Counted from the first letter of the stretch, positions 35,239-44,354 are shown. The stretch is 64,000 bases of DNA from Roseimicrobium gellanilyticum (GCF_003315205.1 NZ_QNRR01000011.1:174773-238772); one strand, 5' to 3'. The notes: generated from the sequence alone by a model not told the origin. Program-made: numbers and translations.

Positions 35239-35400
35239 GCGTGAATCGAGGAAATGGGTGGCCGCGTGCCCCGGCTGCATGCGGCGCTATAGCCGACGCC
35301 GCTGCAATCTCAACGGGATAGAAGAAACACGCCCCCGCTCCCGTCACCACGGCATACGAGAGGGACGGGAGTTTGGGGGCGTAAATCTTCAGCCTCGGTC

Positions 35401-35658
35401 TTAGTTCGACTTCGTTTCCGTTTGCGTGCTCTGCGTAGTAGAGCCGCCGCCACTATTCGTGGTCGTGGTGGAGGAGCTGGACTCCGTCTTCTTTTCGGCG
35501 GGTGGGTTCACCACGGTCGTGTTGTGCTCCTCCTTTTTCTCACCTGGAGTCACAATGGTGGTCTTCGACTCACTGGGCGGCACGTTCACATCAGCATCGC
35601 AGGATGTCAGGCAGCATGCGGCAAAAGCAGCAGCAAGGGTACAGATCAGGGTTTTCAT
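35401..35658 (-). CDS. Small Ser/Thr-rich lipoprotein
   Basis: An 85-residue protein with a lipoprotein signal peptide (lipobox LTSC near residue 20, followed by Asp). The mature part is low complexity: Thr, Ser, Lys and Glu with a run of Ser and Thr near the end and no fold. Likely a short surface or periplasmic tether. No family recognised. It lies alone between the PLD lipoprotein gene (same strand) and a divergent hydrolase gene. Confidence 0.7.
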   Translation of the reverse strand: MKTLICTLAAAFAACCLTSCDADVNVPPSESKTTIVTPGEKKEEHNTTVVNPPAEKKTESSSSTTTTNSGGGSTTQSTQTETKSN

Positions 35659-35901
35659 GTTGTTGAATCGGGTGGTTTGCGCGCACCTTCTGTCTCGCAG
35701 ACAGCCATGTACGCTTAGCTAAAATTCGCGGCCCTCCGATCTTGCGGATGTCCGGATTAGCCCGCTTTTGCAAGAAGCCCAATTGCGTCATCGCTTTCAT
35801 CAATGGGCCCCAACAGATTATCAATTCGCGCCCAGCGAGCATTTCCGCAAAATGACACGGCTCCCGTGGGTCGCCCGTCATCCCTTTCATCCAACACTGC
35901 C

Positions 35902-36942
35902 ATGCCCAAGCCGGTCCATGTAGGTATCAGTTTCGCCATTTGCACGACGGCGGTGAGCTGCACTTCTTTGCCAGGACCTCATTCCGGCGCTCCCTCCCCG
36001 CAGGCTTCCGTGACAGCTCCATCCGATTCACCCAAGATGACTGATCAGACCATCACCCTCTCCTCTGGATTGAAGCTTGGATTCGCGGAGTATGGAGACC
36101 CCAAGGGCGTGCCACTGTTCTTCTATCACGGCTGGCCCAGCTCCCGGACCCAGGGTGAGCTGCTCCATGACATTGGCCGGGACTTCAACTTGCGCATCAT
36201 CTCTCCGGACCGCCCGGGTCTTGGTCTTTCCGATTTCCAGCCGGACCGCAAGCTGCTGGACTGGCCGCCCGTGCTGGATGAGCTGGCCAGGCATCTGGGG
36301 GTGGAGAAGTTTCATGTGCTGGGCATCTCCGGCGGAGGCCCCTATGTGCTGGCCACGGCACACTCCATGCCCGAGCGCGTGCTGAGTGCCACGGTGGTCT
36401 GCGGCGCACCGCCTCTGCGCGAAGTGGGCACCAGCGAGCTGATGTGGACCTACAAGCTGGCCCTGTGGACCCAGCGTCGCACGCCCATCCTCCTGGCTCC
36501 CGGCCTGGCGCTCTCAGCCAAAGTGCTCGGTCTGCCCATGAACTCCCTGCCGATGCGCGCCTTCGTCTCGACCCTGGGCCCGCGGGATCAGGAAGCACTC
36601 CACGATGTGCACAATGCCCGCATCATCATGAGCAGCGGCAAAACGGGCCTCGAGTCCGGACATCGTGCCATGACGCTGGATGGCAACATCTACAACTCCG
36701 ACTGGGGCATCGAGCTGGAGAAAGTCACCTACCCCATCCGCTACTGGCATGGCTCGCTGGACTTGAATATCCCCGCGTCACTCGTGCAGAAATTCACGAG
36801 TCGCATTCCGAATGCCAAGCTGGTCATCATGGAGGGTGAGGGGCACTATTCGCTGCCTGCCCTGCGCATCCGTGAAATGCTCTCGGAGCAACTGGGCATG
36901 CAGGGGCGCTCTCCCGAGATCACTGCCGAAGCCGAGGGCTAA
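35902..36942 (+). CDS. Alpha/beta hydrolase, predicted lipoprotein
   Basis: A 346-residue alpha/beta-hydrolase. The N-terminus from the ATG at 35902 looks like a lipoprotein signal (TTAVSC lipobox), followed by a short linker and the hydrolase domain from about residue 50. Nucleophile Ser sits in LGISGGGPYVLA, the oxyanion HG in FFYHGWPSS, the acid Asp in YWHGSLDLNIP and the catalytic His in GEGHYSLP. The PDRPGLGLSD strand is typical of epoxide-hydrolase/haloperoxidase-like relatives. The substrate is not predictable. A frame extension to 35803 exists but precedes the signal. Single gene with its own terminator. Confidence 0.85.
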   Translation: MPKPVHVGISFAICTTAVSCTSLPGPHSGAPSPQASVTAPSDSPKMTDQTITLSSGLKLGFAEYGDPKGVPLFFYHGWPSSRTQGELLHDIGRDFNLRIISPDRPGLGLSDFQPDRKLLDWPPVLDELARHLGVEKFHVLGISGGGPYVLATAHSMPERVLSATVVCGAPPLREVGTSELMWTYKLALWTQRRTPILLAPGLALSAKVLGLPMNSLPMRAFVSTLGPRDQEALHDVHNARIIMSSGKTGLESGHRAMTLDGNIYNSDWGIELEKVTYPIRYWHGSLDLNIPASLVQKFTSRIPNAKLVIMEGEGHYSLPALRIREMLSEQLGMQGRSPEITAEAEG

Positions 36943-36964
36943 TCCACCCGCTGGCACGGATTTT

Positions 36965-36993
36965 ACGCGCAAGTTTTCAAGTTCGCGTTTTTT
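36965..36993 (+). terminator. Terminator after the alpha/beta hydrolase gene
   Basis: ACGCG / CGCGT stem with an imperfect inner part and a T6 run at 36988-36993, 22 bp after the stop. Confidence 0.55.
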
Positions 36994-37066
36994 GGTGCGT
37001 TGATCGCATGTATGGCGCAGCGGGCCGACCATCTGCGCCTATATTATTGAGATCTTGCCTCCCACC

Positions 37067-38065
37067 ATGCCTGAGCCTGTTGCCACGCCCACCGTCACCG
37101 TCGTCGGATCCCTGAACCTCGACACCCTGCTCACCGTGCCCCATTTGCCCGAACCTGGGGCCACGGTCATCTGCTCTGGTTGGGATGCGCGCTACGGCGG
37201 CAAGGGGGCGAACCAGGCGATTGCGGCATGCAGACAGGGTGGATTCGTCAACATCATCGGCTGCGTGGGTGATGACCCCGTGGGCGCGGCGTATGTGAAC
37301 AGCCTCATCGAGCAGCAGGTGGGTGTGAGCGGCATCCAGCCCCTGCAGGAAACCCAAACCGGCCGCGCCTACATCAGCATCGATGCTGCGGGGCAAAACA
37401 CCATTGTGGTGAACCAAGGCGCCAACATGTACCTTTCCGCCGATCTGGTGCTCACGCAGGAGCCGCTGCTGGAGGCATCCGATGTGGTGCTGGCCCAGTG
37501 TGAAGTGCCCATCGAGGCCGTGGTCGTGGCACTCCAGAGAGCGTCTGAGCTGGGGAAAACCACCATCCTGAATGCCTCCCCCATCAATCCCGAATTCCCC
37601 TGGGGTCAGGTGCCGATTGATTTCCTCATCGTGAATGAGCGTGAGGCCGCCGCACTGCTGGGCTACTTCGTCGAGAGCACGAATGAAGCATCCACCGTCC
37701 GCGCCCAGATGGCCGACCTCGGCGTGAGCACCCTCATCATCACCCGGGGGAAGGAGCACACCTTTGCCTTCAGCCAGAACCAGGCCCTCAAGGTGCCACC
37801 GCCTCAAGTGGACGTCGCGGACACCACCGGGGCAGGAGACGCCTTCGCCGGGGCCTTCGCCGTCCACTGGGCCCAGACGCAAAACCTGCTTTCCAGCGTG
37901 CGCAAGGCGAACATCGCCGGTGCCATCACCACCACCCGGCTGGGAGCGCAGGACGCCATCCCCACCCGCGAGGAGGTGGATGGCTTCGGCAAACCGCCTG
38001 TCGTTCCGCAAGAAACACCCAGTGAGCGCAGCGTTTCCAATGAAGAGGAGGAAGTGCCGGCGTAA
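37067..38065 (+). CDS. rbsK: Ribokinase-family sugar kinase (PfkB fold)
   Basis: A 332-residue cytoplasmic kinase phosphorylating ribose or a related sugar with ATP. It shows the PfkB signature 1 (YGGKGANQAIAACRQGG) and signature 2 DTTGAGDAFAGAF with the catalytic Asp, plus the ribokinase start VVGSLNLDTLLTVPHLPEPG and the substrate loop near GRAYISIDAAGQNTIVV. The ribokinase match is good, but other PfkB sugars cannot be excluded. The ATG at 37067 is preferred; a TTG at 37055 adds four residues. The C-terminus extends some 25 polar residues past the usual end. No sugar transporter is adjacent. Confidence 0.85.
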   Translation: MPEPVATPTVTVVGSLNLDTLLTVPHLPEPGATVICSGWDARYGGKGANQAIAACRQGGFVNIIGCVGDDPVGAAYVNSLIEQQVGVSGIQPLQETQTGRAYISIDAAGQNTIVVNQGANMYLSADLVLTQEPLLEASDVVLAQCEVPIEAVVVALQRASELGKTTILNASPINPEFPWGQVPIDFLIVNEREAAALLGYFVESTNEASTVRAQMADLGVSTLIITRGKEHTFAFSQNQALKVPPPQVDVADTTGAGDAFAGAFAVHWAQTQNLLSSVRKANIAGAITTTRLGAQDAIPTREEVDGFGKPPVVPQETPSERSVSNEEEEVPA

Positions 38066-38290
38066 TCTGCGAGCTTCGGAAGGTGTCTTCCTGCGATGTT
38101 CGTCAGCACAGTAGCAGAGCACGTGGTTACCTGTAAGACACAGAGCAGAACGCCCCTGCCCCACCGTATTTGGTAAAGCGTCCTGAGCTGTTCGGGGACA
38201 ACAGGAAATGCCTCTGCTTGCGCAATCCTGCACTTTGACCCGGCAGCATTCCGGCCTACCCTTGACTCAATTTCTCACGTTCCCCACCCC

Positions 38291-39415
38291 ATGAACCTTA
38301 CTCGTACTGCATTTGGAAGCTGGAGCGGCGGTCGCTTCATGCACTTTGGCGAAGCGCTGGATGACGCGCGCTACATCAATCTGGTCCACCGCTCGTACGA
38401 AAAGGGCACCCGCAGCTTCATCACGGCGGATGTGTACGGCGGCGGTCGTGCAGATACCCTTCTGGGTGAGGCGCTCAAAGGCATCGACCGCAGCACCTAC
38501 AACCTCACCGGCATCGTGGGCCACGACTTCTACGGTGGCCTCCGCGCCGGTGCGAAGGGCTACCCCCGCTTCACCGAACCCGGATTGCGCAGCCCCGAGG
38601 AGTATGCAAGCTACCTCGTCATGGCGACGGAGAAGTCGCTGGAGCGCTGTGGTGCAGAGAAGTTCGACCTGCTCATGCTGCACAACCCGGACTCCGTCGG
38701 CTACAGTAGTGAAGCGGTGTGGGATGGCATGCGTGCCCTGAAGCAGCGCGGCCTGGTGGAGCGCCTCGGCATCGCCCCCGGACCGGCCAACGGGTTCACC
38801 CTCGACATCATCGGCTGCTTTGAAAAGTTCGCCGCCGATCTCGACTGGGCCATGATCATTCTGAACCCCTTCGAGCCCTGGCCAGGCCAGCATGTGCTCG
38901 CGGCGGCGAAAAAGCACAACATCGACCTGCTCGCCCGTGTGGTGGACTTCGGCGGCATCTTCCATGACGACGTGAAGCCTGGACACAAGTTCCGCGACGG
39001 CGATCACCGCACCTTCCGCCCACAAGGCTGGGTGGAACACGGCTGCGAGAAGCTGGAAAAGGTGCGCCCCATTGCAGAGAAGTATGGCCTGACCATGCTG
39101 CAGTTCTCCGCCATCTGGGATCTCTCCCAGGAGCCCGTGAAGAGCGTGGTACCCACGCTGATTCAGGAAGCTTACGAAGGTGCCAAGAGCATTGAGAGCA
39201 AAGTGGATGAGCTCGCCGCCCTGCCGGACGTCACCTTTACCCCGGCAGAGGTGGCGGAGATCGCCGCCATCGGCGACAACACCGGCTGCATGAAGCTGAA
39301 GGGCGCCAGCGAACGTCACGCCGGCCAGGATCCTCGCGCCGACGAGTGGCCCATTCAGGAAGGCCAGCTCCGCGTCGCCGAGCGCTGGGGGCTGGGCGCG
39401 ACGTGGGCGTGGTGA
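38291..39415 (+). CDS. Aldo/keto reductase family protein lacking the catalytic lysine
   Basis: A 374-residue TIM-barrel protein of the aldo/keto reductase superfamily. The Asp/Tyr part of the tetrad is visible in FITADVYGGGRADTLLGEAL and the His in FDLLMLHNPDS. The strand that normally reads TKxG is LTGIVGHDFYGG, so the catalytic Lys is missing. The C-terminus adds about 50 residues (ERHAGQDPRADEWPIQEG). It may act on a different chemistry or have lost reductase activity. It stands alone with a strong terminator behind it; the gene before is a ribokinase 225 bp upstream. Confidence 0.8.
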   Translation: MNLTRTAFGSWSGGRFMHFGEALDDARYINLVHRSYEKGTRSFITADVYGGGRADTLLGEALKGIDRSTYNLTGIVGHDFYGGLRAGAKGYPRFTEPGLRSPEEYASYLVMATEKSLERCGAEKFDLLMLHNPDSVGYSSEAVWDGMRALKQRGLVERLGIAPGPANGFTLDIIGCFEKFAADLDWAMIILNPFEPWPGQHVLAAAKKHNIDLLARVVDFGGIFHDDVKPGHKFRDGDHRTFRPQGWVEHGCEKLEKVRPIAEKYGLTMLQFSAIWDLSQEPVKSVVPTLIQEAYEGAKSIESKVDELAALPDVTFTPAEVAEIAAIGDNTGCMKLKGASERHAGQDPRADEWPIQEGQLRVAERWGLGATWAW

Positions 39416-39441
39416 GTCTTTCGTACATTCATCGAGACACG

Positions 39442-39474
39442 GAAGCCACGATGCAGATCGTGGCTTCTTTTTTT
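39442..39474 (+). terminator. Rho-independent terminator after the aldo/keto reductase gene
   Basis: Perfect 11-bp stem GAAGCCACGAT / ATCGTGGCTTC with loop GCAG and a T7 run. It lies 26 bp after the stop. Confidence 0.92.
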
Positions 39475-39527
39475 AGCCGCAAAGAGACGCAAAAGGCAAA
39501 GGGATGGGCGGGTAGGGTGGAGAATGC

Positions 39528-39610
39528 GAAGCTTTGGCTTCGGCCGAGTCGGGATCCGAGGGGGGAAGGTACGTCTGGAGCGACTTCATTTCGGCTGAAG
39601 CCGAAGATAC
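39528..39610. repeat. Imperfect inverted repeat in a convergent intergenic region
   Basis: Arms of 20 bp at 39528-39547 and 39591-39610 match at about 16 of 20 positions when one is reverse-complemented; the right arm also holds the perfect short hairpin TTCGGCT-GA-AGCCGAA (39590-39605). It lies between the reductase terminator and the FmdB-like gene stop. It could be a miniature repeat element or a bidirectional hairpin. Confidence 0.4.
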
Positions 39611-39622
39611 TTTGGGACGCAG

Positions 39623-40153
39623 CTACGACCACTGGCTCATTTCATAGAGCTTTGGGTCGCGCACGGGAGCGGCGAAGCTGGCTTTGAATTTTTTTACGGT
39701 CTGCGCAAAGAGGTCGGTGCCCTCACCGCCCTCTCCGGTTCCCCCATCGAGATCGCCGAATTCATTCTCCAGCTTCTCGGGATCTTCTCCTGCTTCGAGG
39801 CGGCGTACCAGCTCACGCATCTCCGGCGGCACCTTGTCACCCATGAGGTCGGTCATCTTCTTCATCACGTGGCCGAGCTGACGCGGATCGGGATTGTTTT
39901 CATCCATGCCCGCCATGTCCCGTTCCATCTCCGCCATGATGGCCTCCATTTTAGTTTCATCCATGCCGGCAAAGGGATCATCCCCGCCCTCTTCCTGCAG
40001 CCCTTTCAACATCGCGAAACGGGACACACGCTTCTCCATGCGGAACTTGGGATCGTCAGGGCAGCGGGGGGTGCGGACGCCCTCTGCGCTGTTGCGTGCC
40101 AGGAACTGGTAGATGCGGTTGTTGTCCGGGCAGAAGAACTCGTAGATGGGCAT
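39623..40153 (-). CDS. FmdB/zinc-ribbon-like protein with acidic extension
   Basis: A 176-residue protein starting MPIYEFFCPDNN, the standard opening of FmdB-type putative regulatory zinc ribbons. Only single cysteines remain where CxxC knuckles are expected (FFCPDN and PRCPDD), so zinc binding is doubtful. After the ~50-residue ribbon comes a long, acidic, Met-rich helical part (MEAIMAEMERDMAGMDE, GHVMKKMTDLMGD) that FmdB proteins normally lack, and a short basic tail. The longer frame up to 40426 is an artefact; the ATG at 40153 fits the family. Divergent from the GluQRS gene. Function unknown. Confidence 0.8.
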   Translation of the reverse strand: MPIYEFFCPDNNRIYQFLARNSAEGVRTPRCPDDPKFRMEKRVSRFAMLKGLQEEGGDDPFAGMDETKMEAIMAEMERDMAGMDENNPDPRQLGHVMKKMTDLMGDKVPPEMRELVRRLEAGEDPEKLENEFGDLDGGTGEGGEGTDLFAQTVKKFKASFAAPVRDPKLYEMSQWS

Positions 40154-40278
40154 GGCGGAAAGTTGCGGGTTGAAAAGTGGGGTCGGCGGGACTGTATGAG
40201 TGCGAGAATTTTGCGCGAGATTGGGCGTTCGCTCAACCTTCAACCGCAGAACTGATTCGCACCACCCCGCCTCGAGAC

Positions 40279-41124
40279 GTGACCACCCGCTTTGCCCCCT
40301 CCCCCACTGGATGGCTACATCTTGGTCATGCGTATGCGGCGCTCTTCGCTGCAGCGGAGGCGTGCCGGGCTGGCGCAGCGGGAAGATTTCTTCTGCGTCT
40401 GGAGGATATCGACACCACGCGCTCACGGTCTGAGTACGAAGCGGCCATCTACGAGGATCTGCGCTGGCTGGGCCTCACCTGGGAGGAGCCGGTGCGCCGG
40501 CAAAGTGAACATTTCCAGGACTACAGGAATGCGCTGGCCAAGCTCGATGCGATGGGGCTGCTGTATCCGTGTTTCTGCACGCGGAAGGAAATCCAGGAGG
40601 AAATCGCCCGAGCGGGAGCCGCGCCGCACGGACCGGAGGGGCCGCTGTATCCCGGCACGTGCCGAAGTCTTTCCCAGGAGGAGGCGCAGCAGCGCAAAAC
40701 CGCCGGGCGGGACTATGCGCTCCGGCTTGATATTGAGAAAGCGATGGCGCTCGGGGGGCGTGAGCTGGTGTGGGAGGATCTCGCCTACGGCACCTTCGTA
40801 GCGACACCCGAGGTGCTGGGTGACGTGGTGCTGGCGCGGAAAGAGACGCCCACCAGTTATCACCTCGCTGTCGTGGTGGATGATGCTGCCCAGGACATCA
40901 CGCTGGTGACACGTGGGGAAGACCTCCTCACCGCCACCCATCTGCACCGTCTGCTGCAAGCGCTGCTTGGTTTGCCGGTGCCGCAATGGAAACATCACAG
41001 GCTCGTGACGGACAGTGAAGGCAAGCGACTCGCCAAGCGCGACAATGCCCGGGCGCTGCGCACGCTGCGCGAACAAGGGTGGACTTCCGCGCGCGTCTTC
41101 ACAGAACTCGGCTTCGCCCGCTGA
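40279..41124 (+). CDS. gluQ: Glutamyl-Q tRNA(Asp) synthetase
   Basis: A 281-residue truncated glutamyl-tRNA synthetase paralogue that attaches Glu to queuosine 34 of tRNA-Asp. It has FAPSPTGWLHLGHA (class I HIGH motif), FLLRLEDIDTTRSRSEYE, the zinc motif PCFCTRKE followed by LYPGTC, and the KMSKS-equivalent GKRLAKRDNA, and it lacks the anticodon-binding domain of GluRS, as expected for GluQRS. I chose the GTG at 40279 (protein starting TTRFAPSP) because FAPSPTG sits close to the N-terminus in this family. An upstream GTG at 40177 gives 34 unconserved residues. It is followed 95 bp later by an aldo/keto reductase gene. Confidence 0.9.
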   Translation: MTTRFAPSPTGWLHLGHAYAALFAAAEACRAGAAGRFLLRLEDIDTTRSRSEYEAAIYEDLRWLGLTWEEPVRRQSEHFQDYRNALAKLDAMGLLYPCFCTRKEIQEEIARAGAAPHGPEGPLYPGTCRSLSQEEAQQRKTAGRDYALRLDIEKAMALGGRELVWEDLAYGTFVATPEVLGDVVLARKETPTSYHLAVVVDDAAQDITLVTRGEDLLTATHLHRLLQALLGLPVPQWKHHRLVTDSEGKRLAKRDNARALRTLREQGWTSARVFTELGFAR

Positions 41125-41218
41125 AAATCTCTTGCTCGCACTCTCGCTCCTGCTCTTCAATCCCCTCAACGGAAACTTCCCTCTCCGCACTCTGGACTCC
41201 GCCTTCAACACTTCTCCC

Positions 41219-42130
41219 ATGATTCCCCGCCTCCGCCTCGCTCCGCACAGCCCCGAGTTCTCCCGCATCGCGTATGGCACGTGGCGCATCATCGACGAAC
41301 CTGCACCGACGCCGCAGGAGCTCAACCGCCGCATCCAGACCTGCCTGGAGCTCGGCATGACCACACTCGACACCGCGGAAATCTACGGCGGCTACGAAGT
41401 GGAAGAAGCCCTTGGCCGTGCTCTGGCTCTCACCCCGGGGCTGCGCGACAAGCTGGAAATCGTGACCAAGGCCGGCATCTACGTGCCGAACAAATTCCAC
41501 CCCGAGCGCCGCACCGCGCACTACAATGCCACCGGCGCGCGCATGGTGAAGAGTTTGGAAAAGTCACTGCGCTTCCTCGGCACGGATCATGTGGAACTGC
41601 TGCTGGTGCACCGTCCCGACTGGCTCACCCGCGCGGAGGACACTGCGAAAGGACTCAACGATCTCGTGCGCTCCGGCAAGGTCCGCAGCACGGGTGTATC
41701 CAACTATAATGTACACCAGTTCAGCCTGCTGAACTCGCAGATGGAGAAGCCGCTGGTGACGAACCAGCTCGAGTACCACTTCCTGCACATGGAGCCGATT
41801 TATGATGGCACCTTCAGCCAGTGCGAGCAGCTCGGCATTGTCCCCATGGCCTGGAGCCCCATGGCGCAGGGTCGCATCTTCGACCCGAAGAACGAAGCTG
41901 CAGTGCGTCTCAAGGACGCCGCAGAGAAGATGGCGCCGCGCTACAATGGCGCGACGCTCGAGCAGCTTGCGTATGCCTGGATTCTCGCGCATCCCAGCAA
42001 GCCCATGCCGATCCTTGGGACGAACAAGGTCGAGCGCATCCAGAGTGCGGCGGCTTCGGTGGGGATCACGCTGGAGCGTGAGGACTGGTATGCGCTTTGG
42101 GAGGCGGCGCAGGGAAGGCGCATTCCTTGA
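41219..42130 (+). CDS. ydhF: YdhF-type aldo/keto reductase
   Basis: A 303-residue NADPH-dependent oxidoreductase. It has a full AKR tetrad: Asp and Tyr in TTLDTAEIYGGYEVEEALG, Lys in IVTKAGIYVP and His in LLLVHRPDW. The start (PEFSRIAYGTWRII), AHYNATGARMVKSLEKSL and PMAWSPMAQGRIF match the E. coli YdhF pattern closely. The physiological substrate is unknown. The ATG at 41219 avoids overlap with gluQ; the frame is open to 41015. Convergent with the membrane protein gene 45 bp downstream. Confidence 0.85.
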   Translation: MIPRLRLAPHSPEFSRIAYGTWRIIDEPAPTPQELNRRIQTCLELGMTTLDTAEIYGGYEVEEALGRALALTPGLRDKLEIVTKAGIYVPNKFHPERRTAHYNATGARMVKSLEKSLRFLGTDHVELLLVHRPDWLTRAEDTAKGLNDLVRSGKVRSTGVSNYNVHQFSLLNSQMEKPLVTNQLEYHFLHMEPIYDGTFSQCEQLGIVPMAWSPMAQGRIFDPKNEAAVRLKDAAEKMAPRYNGATLEQLAYAWILAHPSKPMPILGTNKVERIQSAAASVGITLEREDWYALWEAAQGRRIP

Positions 42131-42175
42131 AGGCAGTTCACAAGGCACGCTGGCTGACGCGTTCCCATGCGCTGC

Positions 42176-42760
42176 TCACCCCTGAGGCGGCGCGACTGAT
42201 TCCTTTGGCCCGGCTGTGGCTTTCCTCACAAACATAAGGATGATCGCCGCGCCGAGCCAAATGACCGCTCCAATTCCAAGAAAAATCCCTGCCAGCAAAC
42301 CAAAGATCGCAGAGAGGAAAGGCTGGGGAAACTTGGACGGCTCGATGGAAAAGGACCTTCCTTCTTCCGGCGGCATGGAAATCGCGATTCCATAGTTACC
42401 CGGCTCCGTGAAGGTCACGGTGCCAAGGGAAACCTTGCGGCTTACTCCCGATGTCTGCCTCATACCCACACGTGCTTTCCAAGGCACAGTGCTCCCATCC
42501 TTTTCATGGATGATTTCGACTTTCGTCCCATCGGGCACCTCGTCGGGGAACGTACGAAAGGTGCCATTTTGCACGGTCTTGACTTGATTCCATAAAACGT
42601 AATCACCGGGCTTGAGGATCTGCACCTTGGTGAAGCCAGGGGTCGCCAGATGAAGCCCCTCGTCTGCCACAACGCTCAAAAAGGAACGAACGCCCAACAC
42701 GCCGAGCGCCAGGGCGCAGCCCAACACGATGACGGGAAAAATGATGTTCAGGATTCTCAT
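42176..42760 (-). CDS. Uncharacterised two-helix membrane protein
   Basis: A 194-residue protein with an N-terminal hydrophobic helix (IIFPVIVLGCALALGVLG), a ~110-residue extracytoplasmic beta-rich part (KPGDYVLWNQVKTV, VTFTEPGNYGIAISMP) and a second hydrophobic helix near 150-180 (LSAIFGLLAGIFLGIGAVIWLG) followed by a short polar tail. No family recognised; the beta part resembles domains seen in other Verrucomicrobia and Planctomycetes membrane proteins only in general character. The ATG at 42760 starts directly before the first helix. Divergent from the Gfo/Idh/MocA gene. Confidence 0.7.
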   Translation of the reverse strand: MRILNIIFPVIVLGCALALGVLGVRSFLSVVADEGLHLATPGFTKVQILKPGDYVLWNQVKTVQNGTFRTFPDEVPDGTKVEIIHEKDGSTVPWKARVGMRQTSGVSRKVSLGTVTFTEPGNYGIAISMPPEEGRSFSIEPSKFPQPFLSAIFGLLAGIFLGIGAVIWLGAAIILMFVRKATAGPKESVAPPQG

Positions 42761-42903
42761 CGTACGCTTGCAGTGAGCTTTCCTGGTTTTTCCTCGGATG
42801 TCACGGGTCTTTTCAGACAGCACGGATCGAGTGAGGTTCATCACAAAAACGCTGACCAAAACTCAGAGACAGGACCGTTCCCTCCGACCTACGCCTCCTT
42901 GCC

Positions 42904-44274
42904 ATGAATCCACGCATCACCATTTCCTCGCGCCGTCGCTTTCTGCAGCAATCCATTCTTGCCACTGGAGCTTCGGTCTTGGGTTTCCCGGCCATCGTTT
43001 CCAGCCGCTCCCCCAATGGGAAGCTGCAGGTCGGTGTCATTGGGAGCGGTGGTCGCGGTGCGAGCAACCTCAAGGAAGTGGCGCAGGTTTCCGACATCGT
43101 CGCTCTGTGCGATGTGAACGAGAAGAACCTCGAGTACGCGTCAGCCGCACATCCACAGGCGCGCAAGTACCGTGACTATCGTGAGCTGCACACGAAGATG
43201 GAGGATCTCGATGCTGTGGTGGTGAGCACCACGGAGCACACGCATGCCTTCGCAATCCTGCCGGCACTCCGGGCGAAGAAACATGTGTACTGCGAAAAAC
43301 CCCTCACACGCGATGTGCATGAAGCCCGCGTGGTGATGGAAGAGGCAAAGAAGGCGGATGTGACCACACAGATGGGCACCCAGATGCATGCCACGGCGAA
43401 CTACCACCGCGTGGTGGAGTTGATTCAAAGCGGCGCCATCGGCCAGGTAGGTGAAGTCCACGTATGGGTGGGCCGCTCCTGGGGCATGCAGACGCGCGCC
43501 GAGGCGGAGAAGAATGACGACCTCTTCGTGAAAGCCGGCCTTCTCGATTACATCGACAAGATGCCGGAGAAGGGCCTCGCGGTACCGCCGCAGATTGACT
43601 GGGACCTTTGGATCGGGCCGGCACCAATGCGTGAGTATCATGACATCTACCTGCCCGGCCCGCGCTGGTACCGGTATTGGGACTTCGCCAATGGCACCAT
43701 GAGTGACCTGGGCAGCCACTGGAATGATCTGCCCTTCTGGGCGCTGAAGCTCGACCATCCGAAAATCATCGAGGCCAGCGGCCCGCCTCCGCACAAGGAG
43801 ATCGCTCCCGCGAACATGACCGCCACCTGGACCTACGGAAAGCGAGGCGACCTCGCCCCCGTGACCATGCACTGGTACCAAGGCACCGCCGTGCCCAAGC
43901 CCATCAAGGACGGCATCCTTCCCAACTCCGTGAAAAACGGCGTGCTCTTCATCGGCGAGAAAGGCATGCTCTTCGCCGACTACGGCAAGCACACCCTCAT
44001 GCCCGAGGAGAAGTTCAAGGGATTCACCCCACCCAAGCCCTTCATTCCCGACTCCCCTGGACACCAGAAAGAGTGGATCGAAGCCGCCATGGCCGGAAAG
44101 AAATCCTCCTGTGATTTCAGCTACAGCGGCCTGCTCACCGTGGCGAATCACCTCGGAGGCGTCGCCTATCGCGCCGGGAAGAAGATCACGTGGGATCACG
44201 TCGCCGGGAAAACGGATGACGAGGGCGCGAACAAGCTACTCACGCGGGAGTATCGGGCGGGGTGGAAGCTGTAG
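42904..44274 (+). CDS. Tat-exported Gfo/Idh/MocA family oxidoreductase
   Basis: A 456-residue NAD(P)-dependent oxidoreductase. The N-terminus has a twin-arginine signal (SRRRFLQQS followed by a hydrophobic stretch), so it is exported folded. The Rossmann motif VGVIGSGGRGASN and the Gfo/Idh/MocA hallmark HVYCEKPLTRDV are clear, and the C-terminal alpha/beta domain continues to YRAGKKITWD. This exported subfamily is abundant in Planctomycetes and Verrucomicrobia and is linked to sugar metabolism; the substrate is unknown. Monocistronic, followed by tRNA-Gln on the opposite strand. Confidence 0.9.
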   Translation: MNPRITISSRRRFLQQSILATGASVLGFPAIVSSRSPNGKLQVGVIGSGGRGASNLKEVAQVSDIVALCDVNEKNLEYASAAHPQARKYRDYRELHTKMEDLDAVVVSTTEHTHAFAILPALRAKKHVYCEKPLTRDVHEARVVMEEAKKADVTTQMGTQMHATANYHRVVELIQSGAIGQVGEVHVWVGRSWGMQTRAEAEKNDDLFVKAGLLDYIDKMPEKGLAVPPQIDWDLWIGPAPMREYHDIYLPGPRWYRYWDFANGTMSDLGSHWNDLPFWALKLDHPKIIEASGPPPHKEIAPANMTATWTYGKRGDLAPVTMHWYQGTAVPKPIKDGILPNSVKNGVLFIGEKGMLFADYGKHTLMPEEKFKGFTPPKPFIPDSPGHQKEWIEAAMAGKKSSCDFSYSGLLTVANHLGGVAYRAGKKITWDHVAGKTDDEGANKLLTREYRAGWKL

Positions 44275-44354
44275 TCGAAGGGCTCGAAGCCTCAAAGCGC
44301 TACGCCAAGTGGCAGCGGGCAGACCGCTGCCAAAACTCCCTGTCTCTCAGAGAG

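Noticed and set aside
36977..38233. 418-codon open frame opposite the ribokinase gene
   Set aside because: Antisense shadow; the plus-strand ribokinase carries both PfkB signatures.
43141..44199. 352-codon open frame opposite the Gfo/Idh/MocA gene
   Set aside because: Antisense shadow rich in Gly, Val and His with no motifs; the plus strand encodes a complete family member.
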